DNA of 64,000 nt from Actinobaculum sp. oral taxon 183 str. F0552 (GTDB lineage Bacteria > Actinomycetota > Actinomycetes > Actinomycetales > Actinomycetaceae): contig NZ_KE951406.1 in the NCBI RefSeq assembly GCF_000466165.1, positions 1 to 64,000 on the forward strand. The letters run 5' to 3'. A program made the position numbers and the translations under genes. The notes beneath the pieces are model-generated. The model saw only the letters and a list, made by a program, of their open reading frames with translations, had not been told where the DNA came from and did no database searches. This document shows, one piece after another, positions 9,554-27,470 of the stretch (the first letter of the stretch is position 1; every line of letters begins with the position of its first letter).

Positions 9554-11380
9554 ATGGCAAAACGGCAAACGCCGACCGACTCGTCGACAGGCGCAGATGA
9601 ACAGGCCGCCACCCCGCGAGTGATTCGCGAGAAGTCAACGGGGGCGCGGTCGATCATACGCGCGCTCGAGGAGCTCGGCGTCGAGGTCGTCTTCGGCATG
9701 CCGGGAGGTGCGATCCTCCCGACGTATGATCCGATCTTCCACGCTAAGCTCCGGCATATCCTGGTGCGCCACGAGCAGGGGGCGGGACATGCCGCCGAAG
9801 GATACGCGCTGGCCACCGGCCGGGTCGGCGTTTGCATCGTGACGTCGGGTCCGGGTGCGACGAACCTCGTCACCTCGCTCCTGGACGCGCACATGGATTC
9901 AGTCCCGATAGTAGCGATCACCGGCCAGGTCGGCGCTGCCGCCATCGGCACGGACGCCTTTCAGGAAGCGGACATCGTGGGCATAACGATGCCGGTGACG
10001 AAACACTCCTTCCTCGTCACGAGTGCAGAGGAGATTCCTTCTCGCATCGCCGAGGCGTTTTACTTGGCTTCGACGGGTCGTCCCGGGCCGGTTTTGGTCG
10101 ACGTCACGAAATCCGCCCAGGTCGAGGAGGCGGACTTCGTGTGGCCGCCCGTACTCGATCTGCCCGGGTACCGTCCTGTGACTAAACCGAACGCACGGCA
10201 AATCCGGGAAGCCGCACGACTCATCGCGACGTCGTCGCGTCCGGTGCTGTATGCGGGAGGCGGGGCGATGCGCGCGGGAGTGTCCCGTGACCTCGTCGAA
10301 CTCGTCGATTTGTCCAACGCGCCGATTGTCACGACTCTGACCGCGCGTGGCGTGGTGCCCGACTCACATCCGAACAACCTCGGGATGCCCGGTATGCACG
10401 GAACGGTTCCCGCTGTGGCCGCCCTCCAGAAGTCCGACCTCATCGTGGCTTTGGGGGCGCGTTTCGACGATCGCGTGACGGGAAAGGTCTCCGATTTCGC
10501 TCCCAATGCCAAAGTCATTCACATTGACATCGACCCGGCGGAGATCTCGAAAAACCGCCTGGTGGACGTCCCGATCGTCGGGGATCTCAAAGACGCCACG
10601 TCGGATCTCGTCGCCGAATTGCGCGAAGCCCACCGTCAATACGGTGTGCCCGATCTGGAGGAGTGGTGGAAGACGCTGGCCGGTTTGCGAGAGAGGTACC
10701 CAGCTGGGTGGGAGGAGGTCGACGACGGCCTGCTCGAGCCGCAGCATGTCATTTCCCGTCTAGCGAAAACCGTCGGGTCTGACAACACCATCTACGTTAC
10801 CGGCGTCGGCCAGCATCAGATGTGGGCGAATCAGTTCCTGAACTTCGAACACCCACGACAGTGGCTGAGCTCGGGAGGCGCGGGGACCATGGGATTCGGA
10901 GTCCCGGCTGCCATGGGAGCCAAAGTCGGACAACCCGACAAAACAGTCTGGGTGATCGACGGGGACGGCTCCTTCCAAATGACTAACCAGGAACTGGCCA
11001 CTTGCTGCCTCGAGGGGATCGATATCAAGATCTGCATCATCAACAATTCCTCGCTGGGCATGGTCCGCCAATGGCAGTCGCTTTTCTACGGCGAACGCTA
11101 TTCGCATACGGATCTCAATACAGGTCATGGAACGCGCCGCATACCTGACTTCGTCAAGCTAGCCCAGGCTTACGGCTGCGAAGCATGGCGCGTCGAAGAG
11201 GGCGACGACATCGACGCCGCCTTTGAAAAAGCAATGGAGATCAACGACCGTCCGGTGCTGTTGGAGTTCGTCACCTCTCCGGACTCCGAAGTATGGCCTA
11301 TGGTTCCCGCCGGGGTGTCAAATGACGACATCGTTTACGCTCGTTCCGTTCGTCCCACGACCGATCCGTTCGCGGCCTGA
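9554..11380 (+). CDS. ilvB: Acetolactate synthase, large (catalytic) subunit
   Basis: The 608-residue thiamine-diphosphate enzyme condenses two pyruvates, or pyruvate with 2-ketobutyrate, as the first common BCAA step. Visible motifs are the catalytic glutamate in [14 protein letters not shown], the FAD/central domain with [11 protein letters not shown], and the ThDP/Mg site [12 protein letters not shown]...NN near residue 475. ATG 9554 follows GAAGGAGGAAGAG; the open frame extends 33 codons upstream but that part spans the attenuator. It is followed after 14 bases by ilvN, so both subunits are co-transcribed under leader control. Confidence 0.97.
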   Translation: MAKRQTPTDSSTGADEQAATPRVIREKSTGARSIIRALEELGVEVVFGMPGGAILPTYDPIFHAKLRHILVRHEQGAGHAAEGYALATGRVGVCIVTSGPGATNLVTSLLDAHMDSVPIVAITGQVGAAAIGTDAFQEADIVGITMPVTKHSFLVTSAEEIPSRIAEAFYLASTGRPGPVLVDVTKSAQVEEADFVWPPVLDLPGYRPVTKPNARQIREAARLIATSSRPVLYAGGGAMRAGVSRDLVELVDLSNAPIVTTLTARGVVPDSHPNNLGMPGMHGTVPAVAALQKSDLIVALGARFDDRVTGKVSDFAPNAKVIHIDIDPAEISKNRLVDVPIVGDLKDATSDLVAELREAHRQYGVPDLEEWWKTLAGLRERYPAGWEEVDDGLLEPQHVISRLAKTVGSDNTIYVTGVGQHQMWANQFLNFEHPRQWLSSGGAGTMGFGVPAAMGAKVGQPDKTVWVIDGDGSFQMTNQELATCCLEGIDIKICIINNSSLGMVRQWQSLFYGERYSHTDLNTGHGTRRIPDFVKLAQAYGCEAWRVEEGDDIDAAFEKAMEINDRPVLLEFVTSPDSEVWPMVPAGVSNDDIVYARSVRPTTDPFAA

Positions 11381-11394
11381 AAGGAAGGAAAAAG

Positions 11395-11925
11395 ATGAAC
11401 ACACGTCACACGCTCTCCGTTCTGGTCGAAAATAAGCCGGGCGTTCTTACGCGTGTTGCCGCTCTATTCGCTCGACGCGCCTTCAACATACACTCGCTCG
11501 CTGTTGGGGAGACCGAAGACCCCCAGCTTTCGCGCATCACCGTCGTGGTCGATGCCGCCGAACGCCCGCTCGAACAGGTTACCAAGCAATTGAACAAGCT
11601 CGTCAATGTGCTTAAAATCGTCGAGCTCGAACCTGAGTCGACGGTTGAACGGCAGTTGCTCCTAGTCAAGGTGTCGGCCAGTGATTCCACTCGCGCCAAT
11701 GTCCTCCAGGTCGTCGATCTCTTCAGGGCGCATGTCGTGGACGTCGTTCCCGACACTGTGACGATCGAGGCAACCGGTTCGGAATCCAAGGTCCGGGCAT
11801 TCCTGTCGGCCCTCGAACCGTATGGAATTCGTGAAATCGTCCAATCCGGAGCGGTGGCGATCGGACGCGGTTCGCGTTCGCTCTCCGAACGTGTCTCTGC
11901 CGAATTGTCGCTTCTGCGCGCATAA
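11395..11925 (+). CDS. ilvN: Acetolactate synthase, small (regulatory) subunit
   Basis: The 176-residue protein starts with an ACT domain (HTLSVLVENKPGVLTRVAALFARRAFNI) that binds valine for feedback inhibition. A C-terminal ALS small-subunit domain (about 85-165) contains the ending YGIREIVQSGAVAIGRG. A GAAAGGAAGGA site precedes the ATG, 14 bases after ilvB. The length is normal for the family. Confidence 0.97.
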   Translation: MNTRHTLSVLVENKPGVLTRVAALFARRAFNIHSLAVGETEDPQLSRITVVVDAAERPLEQVTKQLNKLVNVLKIVELEPESTVERQLLLVKVSASDSTRANVLQVVDLFRAHVVDVVPDTVTIEATGSESKVRAFLSALEPYGIREIVQSGAVAIGRGSRSLSERVSAELSLLRA

Positions 11926-11953
11926 TTGATTAGCGAAAGCGCTGGGCGGCTGA

Positions 11954-13060
<1,107 letters not shown>

Positions 13061-13114
13061 CCAGCTCTCGATCGACACCCGAAGGAAGTACAGGTAAACT
13101 TCTGGCCTACTAGG

Positions 13115-13153
13115 CGGTTTCGGGTGCCCAGGTGTCTCGGGCACCCGAAACCG
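13115..13153. terminator. Terminator hairpin after ilvC
   Basis: CGGTTTCGGGTGCCC (13115-13129) and GGGCACCCGAAACCG (13139-13153) are a perfect 15-base inverted repeat with a 9-base loop. There is no U-tract, as is often seen in GC-rich actinobacteria. It lies 54 bases after ilvC and marks the end of ilvBNC. Confidence 0.8.
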
Positions 13154-13332
13154 TCGGCGTGCGAACTTCCAAAATTTTACGACAGTTTCGTCATCAAATT
13201 CGCTATGTGCCTTCAAATGTCAGTGTTCACAACAGTTTTCCGATTTCGACATTGCGACATGTCGGTGGAACGGACGCCGGCGCCCGCCTACAGTTGGACC
13301 GTTGGAACAAAGGCATGCGGAGGGAGAGCGCA

Positions 13333-13878
13333 ATGGCCGATGTCGTGGTCGTCTACAATACCGTCACCGGGTTCGCGCAGACATACGGAGAGTGGATTGC
13401 CGAAGATCTGGGAGCGCGTCTGTATCCGTGGTCGCAAGCCAAGGGAATCGACCTGTCAGGAGCCGATCTGGTTGTCTACGGCGCTGGCGTGCGCATGAGC
13501 AGGATTCGAGGATTCCATGAATTCCGCAGAAAAATCAAGCGGGAGAACCTCATGGGGAAAGTCGTCGTCTGGGCCAATGGCGGTACGCCGGTCCACCCTC
13601 AACGTGACTGGAGAGTCCCCGCTGGAACTTTTACGAAGAAAGAACTCGCCAGTGGATGCTATCCCTTCTTCTATTTCCAAGGCGGTGTTCGCTATGAAGG
13701 ACTCAGCTTTCCGGAAAAAACCTTGCTCAAAATCTTCTCCAAGCGGATTCAGAGATACCGACATCGCGGAGAGTGGGTAGTCCAAGTGGCGGACAACATT
13801 GCGCACGGATATGACCACACCTCACGTGCTGCGATCATTCCACTTGTGAACAAGGCCCGAGAGATGCTAGGCGAGTAG
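13333..13878 (+). CDS. Flavodoxin domain protein (HemG/flavodoxin_5-like)
   Basis: The 181-residue protein begins MADVVVVYNTVTGFAQTYGEWI. The N-terminal strand followed by a T-x-T-G-type phosphate loop is the flavodoxin FMN-binding start. LSGADLVVYGAGVRMSRI and MGKVVVWANGGTP are the next fold elements. Relatives include protoporphyrinogen oxidase HemG and general flavodoxin-like proteins. GGAGGGAG precedes ATG 13333; the frame is open upstream through the ilvC terminator, which is not expected to be coding. Redox role is probable, specific reaction unknown. Confidence 0.75.
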   Translation: MADVVVVYNTVTGFAQTYGEWIAEDLGARLYPWSQAKGIDLSGADLVVYGAGVRMSRIRGFHEFRRKIKRENLMGKVVVWANGGTPVHPQRDWRVPAGTFTKKELASGCYPFFYFQGGVRYEGLSFPEKTLLKIFSKRIQRYRHRGEWVVQVADNIAHGYDHTSRAAIIPLVNKAREMLGE

Positions 13879-13918
13879 TGCCTGTCTCTTTCTTTCGTGG
13901 AGAGGATATTATTCTCCT

Positions 13919-14617
13919 ATGAAGTTTCTATTACGTGAGCATAGAAAATGGGGCTGGAAGAAGCGAATCGTGATTACCTTGGGAGTTATCGTCACTTCGG
14001 GCTTATTCGCTGTGGGTGGGATTAACATATATGTCACTGTGACGACCAATGATCGTGTCGTTTCGGATGTCGGCGGCATTCGTGCTGAGAAACTTGACTG
14101 CATACTTGTTCTTGGAGCGTTGGTACGCTCGGATGGAACGCCTTCGCATATGCTCCGAAAGCGGCTGGAAAAGAGTCTGGAATTGTACAAGCAGAAAGTT
14201 GCGCCGAAAATCCTTGTATCCGGAGACAATTCTAGTGTTCACTATAACGAGACAAATGTCATGCGGAAATGGTTGGAAAAGCATGAAGTTCCTAAAGAGG
14301 ATATTTTCGAAGACCACGCGGGATTTTCAACTTATGAATCAATGTATCGTGCAAGTGCCATCTTTAAAGCACATTCAATAGTCGTTGTGACGCAAAGATA
14401 CCATTTAGCGCGTTCTATTTATATAGGTCGTGAGCTTGGTCTGGATGTCTGGGGCATTGCTTCGGGAGGGAATAACTACTCACAGCAATTCAAGCGTGAT
14501 GTTCGCGAGTGGATTGCGAGAACTAAGGATTTCGTTCAAGTCGTTATTAAGCCGAAACCAAAGTACTTGGGTCCAGTCATTCCGATAGACGGCAACGGAA
14601 CCATCGAAAATCGTTAA
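13919..14617 (+). CDS. SanA/YdcF-like DUF218 membrane protein
   Basis: The 232-residue protein has one N-terminal membrane segment (about 15-37) and a DUF218 domain: DCILVLGALVRSDGTPSHML, KILVSGDN, YNETNVMRKWLE, STYESMYRA and VVTQRYHLARSIYI. In E. coli SanA this family affects envelope permeability and vancomycin resistance at high temperature. It starts 40 bases after the flavodoxin gene. Base composition is much more AT-rich than its neighbours, which suggests transfer. Exact function is unknown. Confidence 0.82.
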   Translation: MKFLLREHRKWGWKKRIVITLGVIVTSGLFAVGGINIYVTVTTNDRVVSDVGGIRAEKLDCILVLGALVRSDGTPSHMLRKRLEKSLELYKQKVAPKILVSGDNSSVHYNETNVMRKWLEKHEVPKEDIFEDHAGFSTYESMYRASAIFKAHSIVVVTQRYHLARSIYIGRELGLDVWGIASGGNNYSQQFKRDVREWIARTKDFVQVVIKPKPKYLGPVIPIDGNGTIENR

Positions 14618-14696
14618 TTATTTGTCATTAATTGCCATTAACTTCTTTGTATTTCATTACAAATCCCGGAATTCTAATCCAATATATTTATATTAT

Positions 14697-15569
14697 TTAA
14701 GTATAAATGAAATCCATAATTTTAGGAAGATCTCGTTTAGCTTGTTGAAGGCCCTCTTCGTATGCTGCTTGAACGCTAACGGCTTTTCGTTCTCCGTTCG
14801 AGATGGGCATCTCGTCAGGATAGTAGAGATAAGCCCGTCCTTCGGCTTCGAGGCTCTCCAAACGATCAAGAGAGTCATTGTACTTTTTCGGTCGATTGAG
14901 AAGAGCCTCGGCTACGGCAGGATGCTTTCGAAAGATTCCCTTATAAATCGCCGGTGGGATTTTCGACGGGGATTTCCTATATCCACGCTTACGCGTCATA
15001 ACGACAACGAAACGTTCATATCCGTCGGCTTCCGCGGCGTCAATCGCAAAACCCCCTGTGTCTCCGATGGCTCCGTCCAGGTAGGCCACGCCGTTCAGCC
15101 CCACTGGCGGCATGATGATCGGCATCGAGGAGGAAGCTTGACAGTACGTGACGAGTTCTTCCTGCGTGGAGATGTCCTCTCGGCCCCAGTAGACGGTTTG
15201 TCCCGTTTCGCAGTTGAACGAGCCGATTTTGAACTGCGTGGCGCTCGCGTTGAAAGTGTCCCAGTCGAAGGGAAGGAGTTCGCCGGGACCAGAGGTGTGC
15301 TGGTAAATGTACTCGGAGTTGAAGTAGCCCCTGCCGCGAACAAAGCTGATCGGGCCGCCTAGATTCGGATCCTTGGCGAGTTCGACGAAAGCTGCACGTG
15401 CCCTCCACGCGTCGCGGGAGACGAAGTTGCATGTGTGGGTCGCCCCGGCGGAGATCCCGCCGACCCATGGGAAGTCGATACCAGCGTCAATCATTTCGGC
15501 GACCAGTGCGGCCGTATATGTGCCACGCATTCCGCCACCCTCGAATATCAATGCGGTTCGTGTGCTCAT
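14697..15569 (-). CDS. Patatin-like phospholipase family protein (RssA-type)
   Basis: The protein of about 290 residues has the patatin fold: oxyanion loop EGGGMRG near the N-terminus, nucleophile elbow GISAGA (G-x-S-x-G serine) near residue 42, and the catalytic aspartate in DGAIGD. It is expected to be a serine lipid acyl hydrolase in the cytoplasm or at the membrane. TTG 15578 is a possible earlier start; ATG 15569 is preferred. It is convergent with the SanA-like gene. The 3' third is AT-richer than the 5' part. Confidence 0.85.
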   Translation of the reverse strand: MSTRTALIFEGGGMRGTYTAALVAEMIDAGIDFPWVGGISAGATHTCNFVSRDAWRARAAFVELAKDPNLGGPISFVRGRGYFNSEYIYQHTSGPGELLPFDWDTFNASATQFKIGSFNCETGQTVYWGREDISTQEELVTYCQASSSMPIIMPPVGLNGVAYLDGAIGDTGGFAIDAAEADGYERFVVVMTRKRGYRKSPSKIPPAIYKGIFRKHPAVAEALLNRPKKYNDSLDRLESLEAEGRAYLYYPDEMPISNGERKAVSVQAAYEEGLQQAKRDLPKIMDFIYT

Positions 15570-16547
15570 AAATTCCAAGGATATCTCGGATGCTATGTCA
15601 GCGGGGCGACCCTTTCCCCGAGCGAAATCGGCCCAGGCGGATAGCGTCGGCTGATCGATCCGTCACAGGCCACGGCATATAAATTAGGTGCAATCTCGAT
15701 ATTCTTACACAGCGAAATTTTCGAAAGTCGCATTGACTCGCTATATTATGAATAATAACATAAATTATGTGATGTTACATTACAATAAATGACTAATCAT
15801 TTTCTATTTTCTATTAAAATTCAATGATGGAATTTTCTATTAAGGACATACTCGTGACCTCAGGAAGAACTGGGCGGCGTGTCCGCTGTTGAGTGAGAAA
15901 CGTTAAGGTGAGTTCCTCTCCTGTCACCGGGAGCAAATCAAAGCTGAGCACAGCGAGTAGGGTGCGTTATCTGATAATTGAGCAAATTTGTCAATCTTGT
16001 CATCCGACTCATGTGCTGCCGCACCCATTTTCGTCAGTCAAGATGACGGCAACAAATTTACCGTCCCTATCTGTCATAGGGTAGCAGACTAGTTGAAATT
16101 CGAGAGTCTATTCCCACGGAATGATGTCGACCGACATGTTTAACGACATGTCTAACACGTTATTGCAAATTTTTGGTCATAAATTGTCAGAATTAATCAG
16201 AAGGTTATATGTAGAAGAATAATGATAAAATAATTGAATGTAATGATTATTATTACGCATAGCTAAGTAAATAACATATTGCAAAATAGACGATTGAAGC
16301 ATTCGCATTATTGCAAATTAATAATCTGGATAAAAATATATGAGAAAGTTACAAAAATTGATTTGATAGTTGTATTTTTGTTGAAAGTAAAAATATTAAT
16401 AATAAAATATTGTAGTTGAATTATTACATTTTATTTACTTTTTGTCATTAGTTGATATAATTAACGCTACCATGTCGCGGGACATAAGTTATATATTTAT
16501 AATAATTATTACTTCACTATGTTAGAATAATATATGTAAAACGTTAA
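15570..16547. other. Very AT-rich non-coding block
   Basis: Almost 1 kb has no credible gene; one 63-codon frame at 15893-16084 lacks a ribosome site and coding character. From about 15680 to 16555 the DNA is strikingly AT-rich, in sharp contrast to the GC-rich genes on both sides. It holds a near-palindrome ACATAAATTATGT (about 15770) and several GACAT/ATGTC repeats (16124-16156 and 16472-16485). It may be the edge or control region of a mobile element. Confidence 0.6.
16124..16156. repeat. GACAT dyad and tandem repeat
   Basis: ATGTCG-AC-CGACAT (16124-16137) is a perfect inverted repeat. It overlaps two tandem 12-base units, GACATGTTTAAC (16133-16144) and GACATGTCTAAC (16145-16156), that differ at one base. 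Another ATGTC-GCGG-GACAT dyad lies at 16472-16485. They resemble iterons or operator sites; function is inferred. Confidence 0.55.
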
Positions 16548-16877
16548 TTATGACGATGAAATTGATTTGGACTCGTCATGCTCGGTACGGTCGGGGTGGG
16601 GGTGGTCATGGGTTACATCCGTGAGGCGAGGAAGTGGAAGCCTTTGAGTAGGAGGTTGGCGACTGCTCCGATGATGGTGCCCAGTAATGGGCAGGGATAC
16701 GGTGTACATGACCGCGCAGGCGCCGAGCAGGACGAGGATCATTCCGGTTTTGCGGTTGCCTTTGCCCAGCCAGCGCCACAGGCCGATCAGGATGGACATG
16801 GCGCCGAGGACGCGGATGATCCCGCCGGCGTTGACGGCGGCGATGACTGAGGGCAGGTCTTGGAAGACGTTGTGCAT
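16548..16877 (-). CDS. Small membrane protein of a mobile element
   Basis: The 109-residue protein has two hydrophobic segments (about residues 15-35 and 44-63, around VLGAMSILIGLWRWLGKG and MILVLLGACAVMYTVSLPI). A hydrophilic, His/Ser/Arg-rich C-terminal tail runs into the AT-rich block. The layout is like small pilin- or PrgI-like membrane proteins of conjugative elements, but no family motif is decisive. GAAGGGAGAG precedes the ATG. The odd tail suggests the gene may be truncated or fused to foreign DNA at its 3' end. Confidence 0.6.
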   Translation of the reverse strand: MHNVFQDLPSVIAAVNAGGIIRVLGAMSILIGLWRWLGKGNRKTGMILVLLGACAVMYTVSLPITGHHHRSSRQPPTQRLPLPRLTDVTHDHPHPDRTEHDESKSISSS

Positions 16878-16920
16878 GGGGCTCTCCCTTCTCGCGGGTG
16901 GGGGCGGGCGCGGCTGCGAC

Positions 16921-16941
16921 TCGCTCGGATAGTGTGCGGAC
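16921..16941. promoter_or_regulatory. Shared upstream motif, copy 1
   Basis: A 21-base element containing CGGATAGTGTGCGGAC lies 44 bases upstream of the small membrane protein gene (minus strand). It matches the element at 18032-18052 at 19 of 21 positions. Common placement before two genes of the same element suggests a shared promoter or operator. Confidence 0.5.
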
Positions 16942-16992
16942 AGCCCCGGGCCGGCGTCGTGGCCCGCCCGGCGGGCGCTTGCCGGGAGGTTG

Positions 16993-18003
16993 TCAAGGAC
17001 TGGCTGGAGCGGCTGTGGTCGGGCAGGTCGGGGCCCGGCGGGTGGTGGCGATCATGACTGCTGAGCGCCATAGTTGCTCGGCTAGGGCGGGGTGGGCGCG
17101 TAGTAGGTCGACGATCTCGGTTTTCTCCCGGTCGGATAGGTCCCGGCCGTGGAAGGGGGCGAACAGGGCGTCGGTGGCCGCGTCGTCCTGGCCGGTTTCC
17201 CATCGGCGGGCGGCGGCCAGGACCCCGCCGGGGGAGGTGTCCATGGTTCGGCGCAGCCCGGTGGCGGCCCGGCGGGGGATGGTCTGAGGGGCGATCGCGC
17301 CGGGGAATTTGGCCTGCCAATAGTGCTCGGTCAGGGCGCGCCGGCCGCGGATCGCCTCGGGCGGCTCGAAGCGCTCGTCGGCTCGCCGGTCGGCCTGGGC
17401 GGCCCACTGCTCCTCGGCGCCGGGACAGGAGGGGGCCTGGCCATCGGTGAGGTCCTCGTAGGAGTGGCAAGCGGCCACGCCGGTGCGGCGGATGTCCATG
17501 GCAGTGCCGGCCCGGCGGGCTTCGATCCGGGCGAGCTGGTCGTGTTCGGCCTCGCTCAGCGGCCGACCCAGCCGGGTCTGGGCGTCGCGGGCGGCCGCGG
17601 CGTAGGCGGCCCAGGCGCGCATGAGGTGCGAGTTGCCGCGGCTCATGCGGGTGTGCAGGCTGTCGGTGCGCATGTGGTGGACGTGCCGGGCCCAGGAGCC
17701 GTCGATGATCCGGGAAACCTCGCCGGCGGTGATGGTGGGGTGGTCGGGGTCGGCGGCTGTGGCGCGTTCGTAGACGAACTCGAAGGTGTTGGCCTCGAAT
17801 TCCTCGGCCAGGTCGCGCCGGTCGGCCACGTAGGCCAGGGTGGCGATGCGCCGGGCGCCGGCGGCCCGGATCCGGTCCAGGACATAGGCCACGTCGGCCT
17901 CCTCGGCCAGGTCGAGTCGCACCCCGGCCGAGCCAATCCGGCTGGTTCGGCCCCATCGGCCGTCGGGGGTGCGCGGCTGGGTCAGGTAGGCGGTACCGCT
18001 CAT
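16993..18003 (-). CDS. Hypothetical protein of GC-rich mobile-element fragment
   Basis: The 336-residue protein is not recognised. It is soluble, rich in Ala and Arg, mostly helical in appearance, and has no signal peptide or clear catalytic motif. It starts at ATG 18003 after AAGGAGAG, so translation is well supported. The very high GC content differs from the chromosomal genes here and matches its neighbours at 16.5-18.7 kb, which supports common origin from an integrative or plasmid element. A regulator-like motif shared with the membrane protein gene lies just upstream. Confidence 0.65.
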   Translation of the reverse strand: MSGTAYLTQPRTPDGRWGRTSRIGSAGVRLDLAEEADVAYVLDRIRAAGARRIATLAYVADRRDLAEEFEANTFEFVYERATAADPDHPTITAGEVSRIIDGSWARHVHHMRTDSLHTRMSRGNSHLMRAWAAYAAAARDAQTRLGRPLSEAEHDQLARIEARRAGTAMDIRRTGVAACHSYEDLTDGQAPSCPGAEEQWAAQADRRADERFEPPEAIRGRRALTEHYWQAKFPGAIAPQTIPRRAATGLRRTMDTSPGGVLAAARRWETGQDDAATDALFAPFHGRDLSDREKTEIVDLLRAHPALAEQLWRSAVMIATTRRAPTCPTTAAPASP

Positions 18004-18031
18004 CAGGGACTCTCCTTGCTGACGACAGTGG

Positions 18032-18052
18032 TCGCCCGGACAGTGTGCGGAC
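18032..18052. promoter_or_regulatory. Shared upstream motif, copy 2
   Basis: A 21-base element containing CGGACAGTGTGCGGAC lies 29 bases upstream of the 336-residue protein gene. It is almost identical to copy 1 at 16921-16941. Confidence 0.5.
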
Positions 18053-18064
18053 GGGCCAGCCGGC

Positions 18065-18123
18065 TCAGGCGGAGGGTGGTGGGAGGCCGATGGCGGCGTA
18101 GTCCTCGTCCATGCCGGGCCGGC
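18065..18123 (-). pseudogene. Duplicated C-terminal fragment of the upstream gene
   Basis: This stretch encodes a piece ending DYAAIGLPPPSA-stop, closely resembling the end of the upstream gene (AIDGLTPPPT-stop). DNA around both stop codons is also similar: the GGTGG/AGGCCG and CGGCTCAGG/CGGCTTAGG segments. A partial tandem duplication with decay explains it. It has no start or ribosome site of its own. Confidence 0.4.
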
Positions 18124-18621
18124 TTAGGTGGGGGGTGGTGTCAGGCCGTCTATGGCCGGGGCGAACAGGTCGGGGGCGTAGTCGGGGTGGGTGTCGTAGA
18201 CGGTGAAGATCTGGGTGTCCCGGCCGGGCAGAAAGGGTTCGACGAGTCGCTGGTCGTGGGTGGTCTGGCCGTGGCGGACCGCGTCGGGCCGGTGGGCCCA
18301 GGCCTGTAGCTCGCTGATCCTGCTGGCGGGCAGGCCGTGGTCGTAGGCGGCGCCGGGCACGAGCGTGGCCCAGGCCAGGCGGACGGCCAGGTTTCGGCGT
18401 TTGCCCGCGGTGGGGGCCGACTCGACGCGCCGGCTGAGTTCTTCCACGGCCGGCTCGACGCACCCGGCGTCAAGCCCGGCGTCGAGCCCGGGCGCGGGCG
18501 CGGGGGTGTGCTGGTCAAGGGAAACGGGAACGTGGGAGCCGTGCCCGGCGGACGCGTCATCGATGTTGCCGATGCTGACTATTATCTCAGTTGGTCGCGG
18601 AGCCAGGACGTGGGCACCCAC
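18124..18621 (-). CDS. Hypothetical protein of mobile-element fragment
   Basis: The protein of up to 165 residues is not recognised. It is soluble and Ala/Pro-rich with no membrane segment or clear motif. The start is uncertain: GTG 18621 overlaps the HTH gene by 40 bases and no internal Met is present. The C-terminus AIDGLTPPPT is partly duplicated just downstream. It sits between the excisionase-like gene and the 336-residue gene, all on the minus strand with the same very GC-rich composition. Confidence 0.5.
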   Translation of the reverse strand: MGAHVLAPRPTEIIVSIGNIDDASAGHGSHVPVSLDQHTPAPAPGLDAGLDAGCVEPAVEELSRRVESAPTAGKRRNLAVRLAWATLVPGAAYDHGLPASRISELQAWAHRPDAVRHGQTTHDQRLVEPFLPGRDTQIFTVYDTHPDYAPDLFAPAIDGLTPPPT

Positions 18622-18722
18622 ACGAACTGTCCGATCATGATGGCCGGCACCTGACCCGCATCGATCGCCTTGGCCAGCGTTCGCGGATCGATCCCCAGAA
18701 ACTGGGCGGCTTCGGTCCGCAT
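18582..18722 (-). CDS. Excisionase-like helix-turn-helix protein
   Basis: The 46-residue protein contains one HTH of the excisionase/MerR-like type: EAAQFLGIDPRTLAKAIDAG followed by a wing VPAIMIGQFVWVP. Such proteins bind DNA to control excision or transcription of mobile elements. ATG 18722 (or GTG 18725) is chosen because the longer open frame upstream encodes Cys/Trp-rich sequence and overlaps a promoter. It is the first gene of the minus-strand fragment and stops within the next gene. No integrase is present in the window. Confidence 0.6.
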   Translation of the reverse strand: MRTEAAQFLGIDPRTLAKAIDAGQVPAIMIGQFVWVPTSWLRDQLR

Positions 18723-18822
18723 CACGGCCAGACGCCCGATAGGTTTAATATCAACTATATAATTTATGTCCCGATATTGCGCGGAGCCGTCCCAAGGCCA
18801 TGACCAACAGGACGAAACAAGG

Positions 18823-18851
18823 GTACAATCCGTACACGATTTTCCTGTCAA
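18823..18851 (-). promoter_or_regulatory. Predicted promoter of the HTH gene
   Basis: On the minus strand, TTGACA (18846-18851) and TTGTAC (18823-18828) are 17 bases apart. A GTAC-n5-GTAC dyad (GTACAATCCGTAC) overlaps the -10 region and could be an autoregulatory operator. Confidence 0.45.
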
Positions 18852-18883
18852 GGCCGGATTTACGGGGGAATCCGACAAATTCC

Positions 18884-18912
18884 GTTCGCCCTCCGCGTTA
18901 GCGAGGGCGAAC
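18884..18912 (-). terminator. Hairpin at the distal end of the CRISPR array
   Basis: GTTCGCCCTC (18884-18893) and GAGGGCGAAC (18903-18912) form a perfect 10-base stem with a 9-base loop. It is 34 bases beyond the last, degenerate repeat in the direction of array transcription (minus strand), so it is likely to end the pre-crRNA. Confidence 0.6.
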
Positions 18913-18945
18913 GCAGGGTTCGAGGCGATGGCGCCGTGTTATGGC

Positions 18946-27338
<8,393 letters not shown>

Positions 27339-27470
27339 ACTTGGAAATCCCTGCAATACCAAGGATCGCCGCCGTGATTATACCAGTTTTCCTTTACCCG
27401 TCACCCACCCCTCAGGAGGAGGCGGATCGTAGTATGGTTTTGCTAACATTGTCCTGAAAGGGGTACGGAG
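27339..27470 (-). promoter_or_regulatory. CRISPR leader with array promoter, shared with cas3 upstream region
   Basis: The 132 bases between the leader-proximal repeat and cas3 are AT-richer than the flanks. On the minus strand TATAAT (27377-27382) lies 16 bases from GTGACG (27399-27404), which predicts transcription starting about 30 bases before the first repeat. On the plus strand an AAGGGG ribosome site precedes cas3. Leader and cas3 5' region therefore share one short divergent segment. Confidence 0.7.

Noticed and set aside
15893-16084. 63-codon frame in the AT-rich block
   Set aside because: No ribosome site, no motif, composition not gene-like.
17149-18309. 386-codon Gly/Val-rich plus-strand frame
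   Set aside because: Antisense to two minus-strand genes; the 336-residue one has a clear ribosome site. Such frames are common in very GC-rich DNA.
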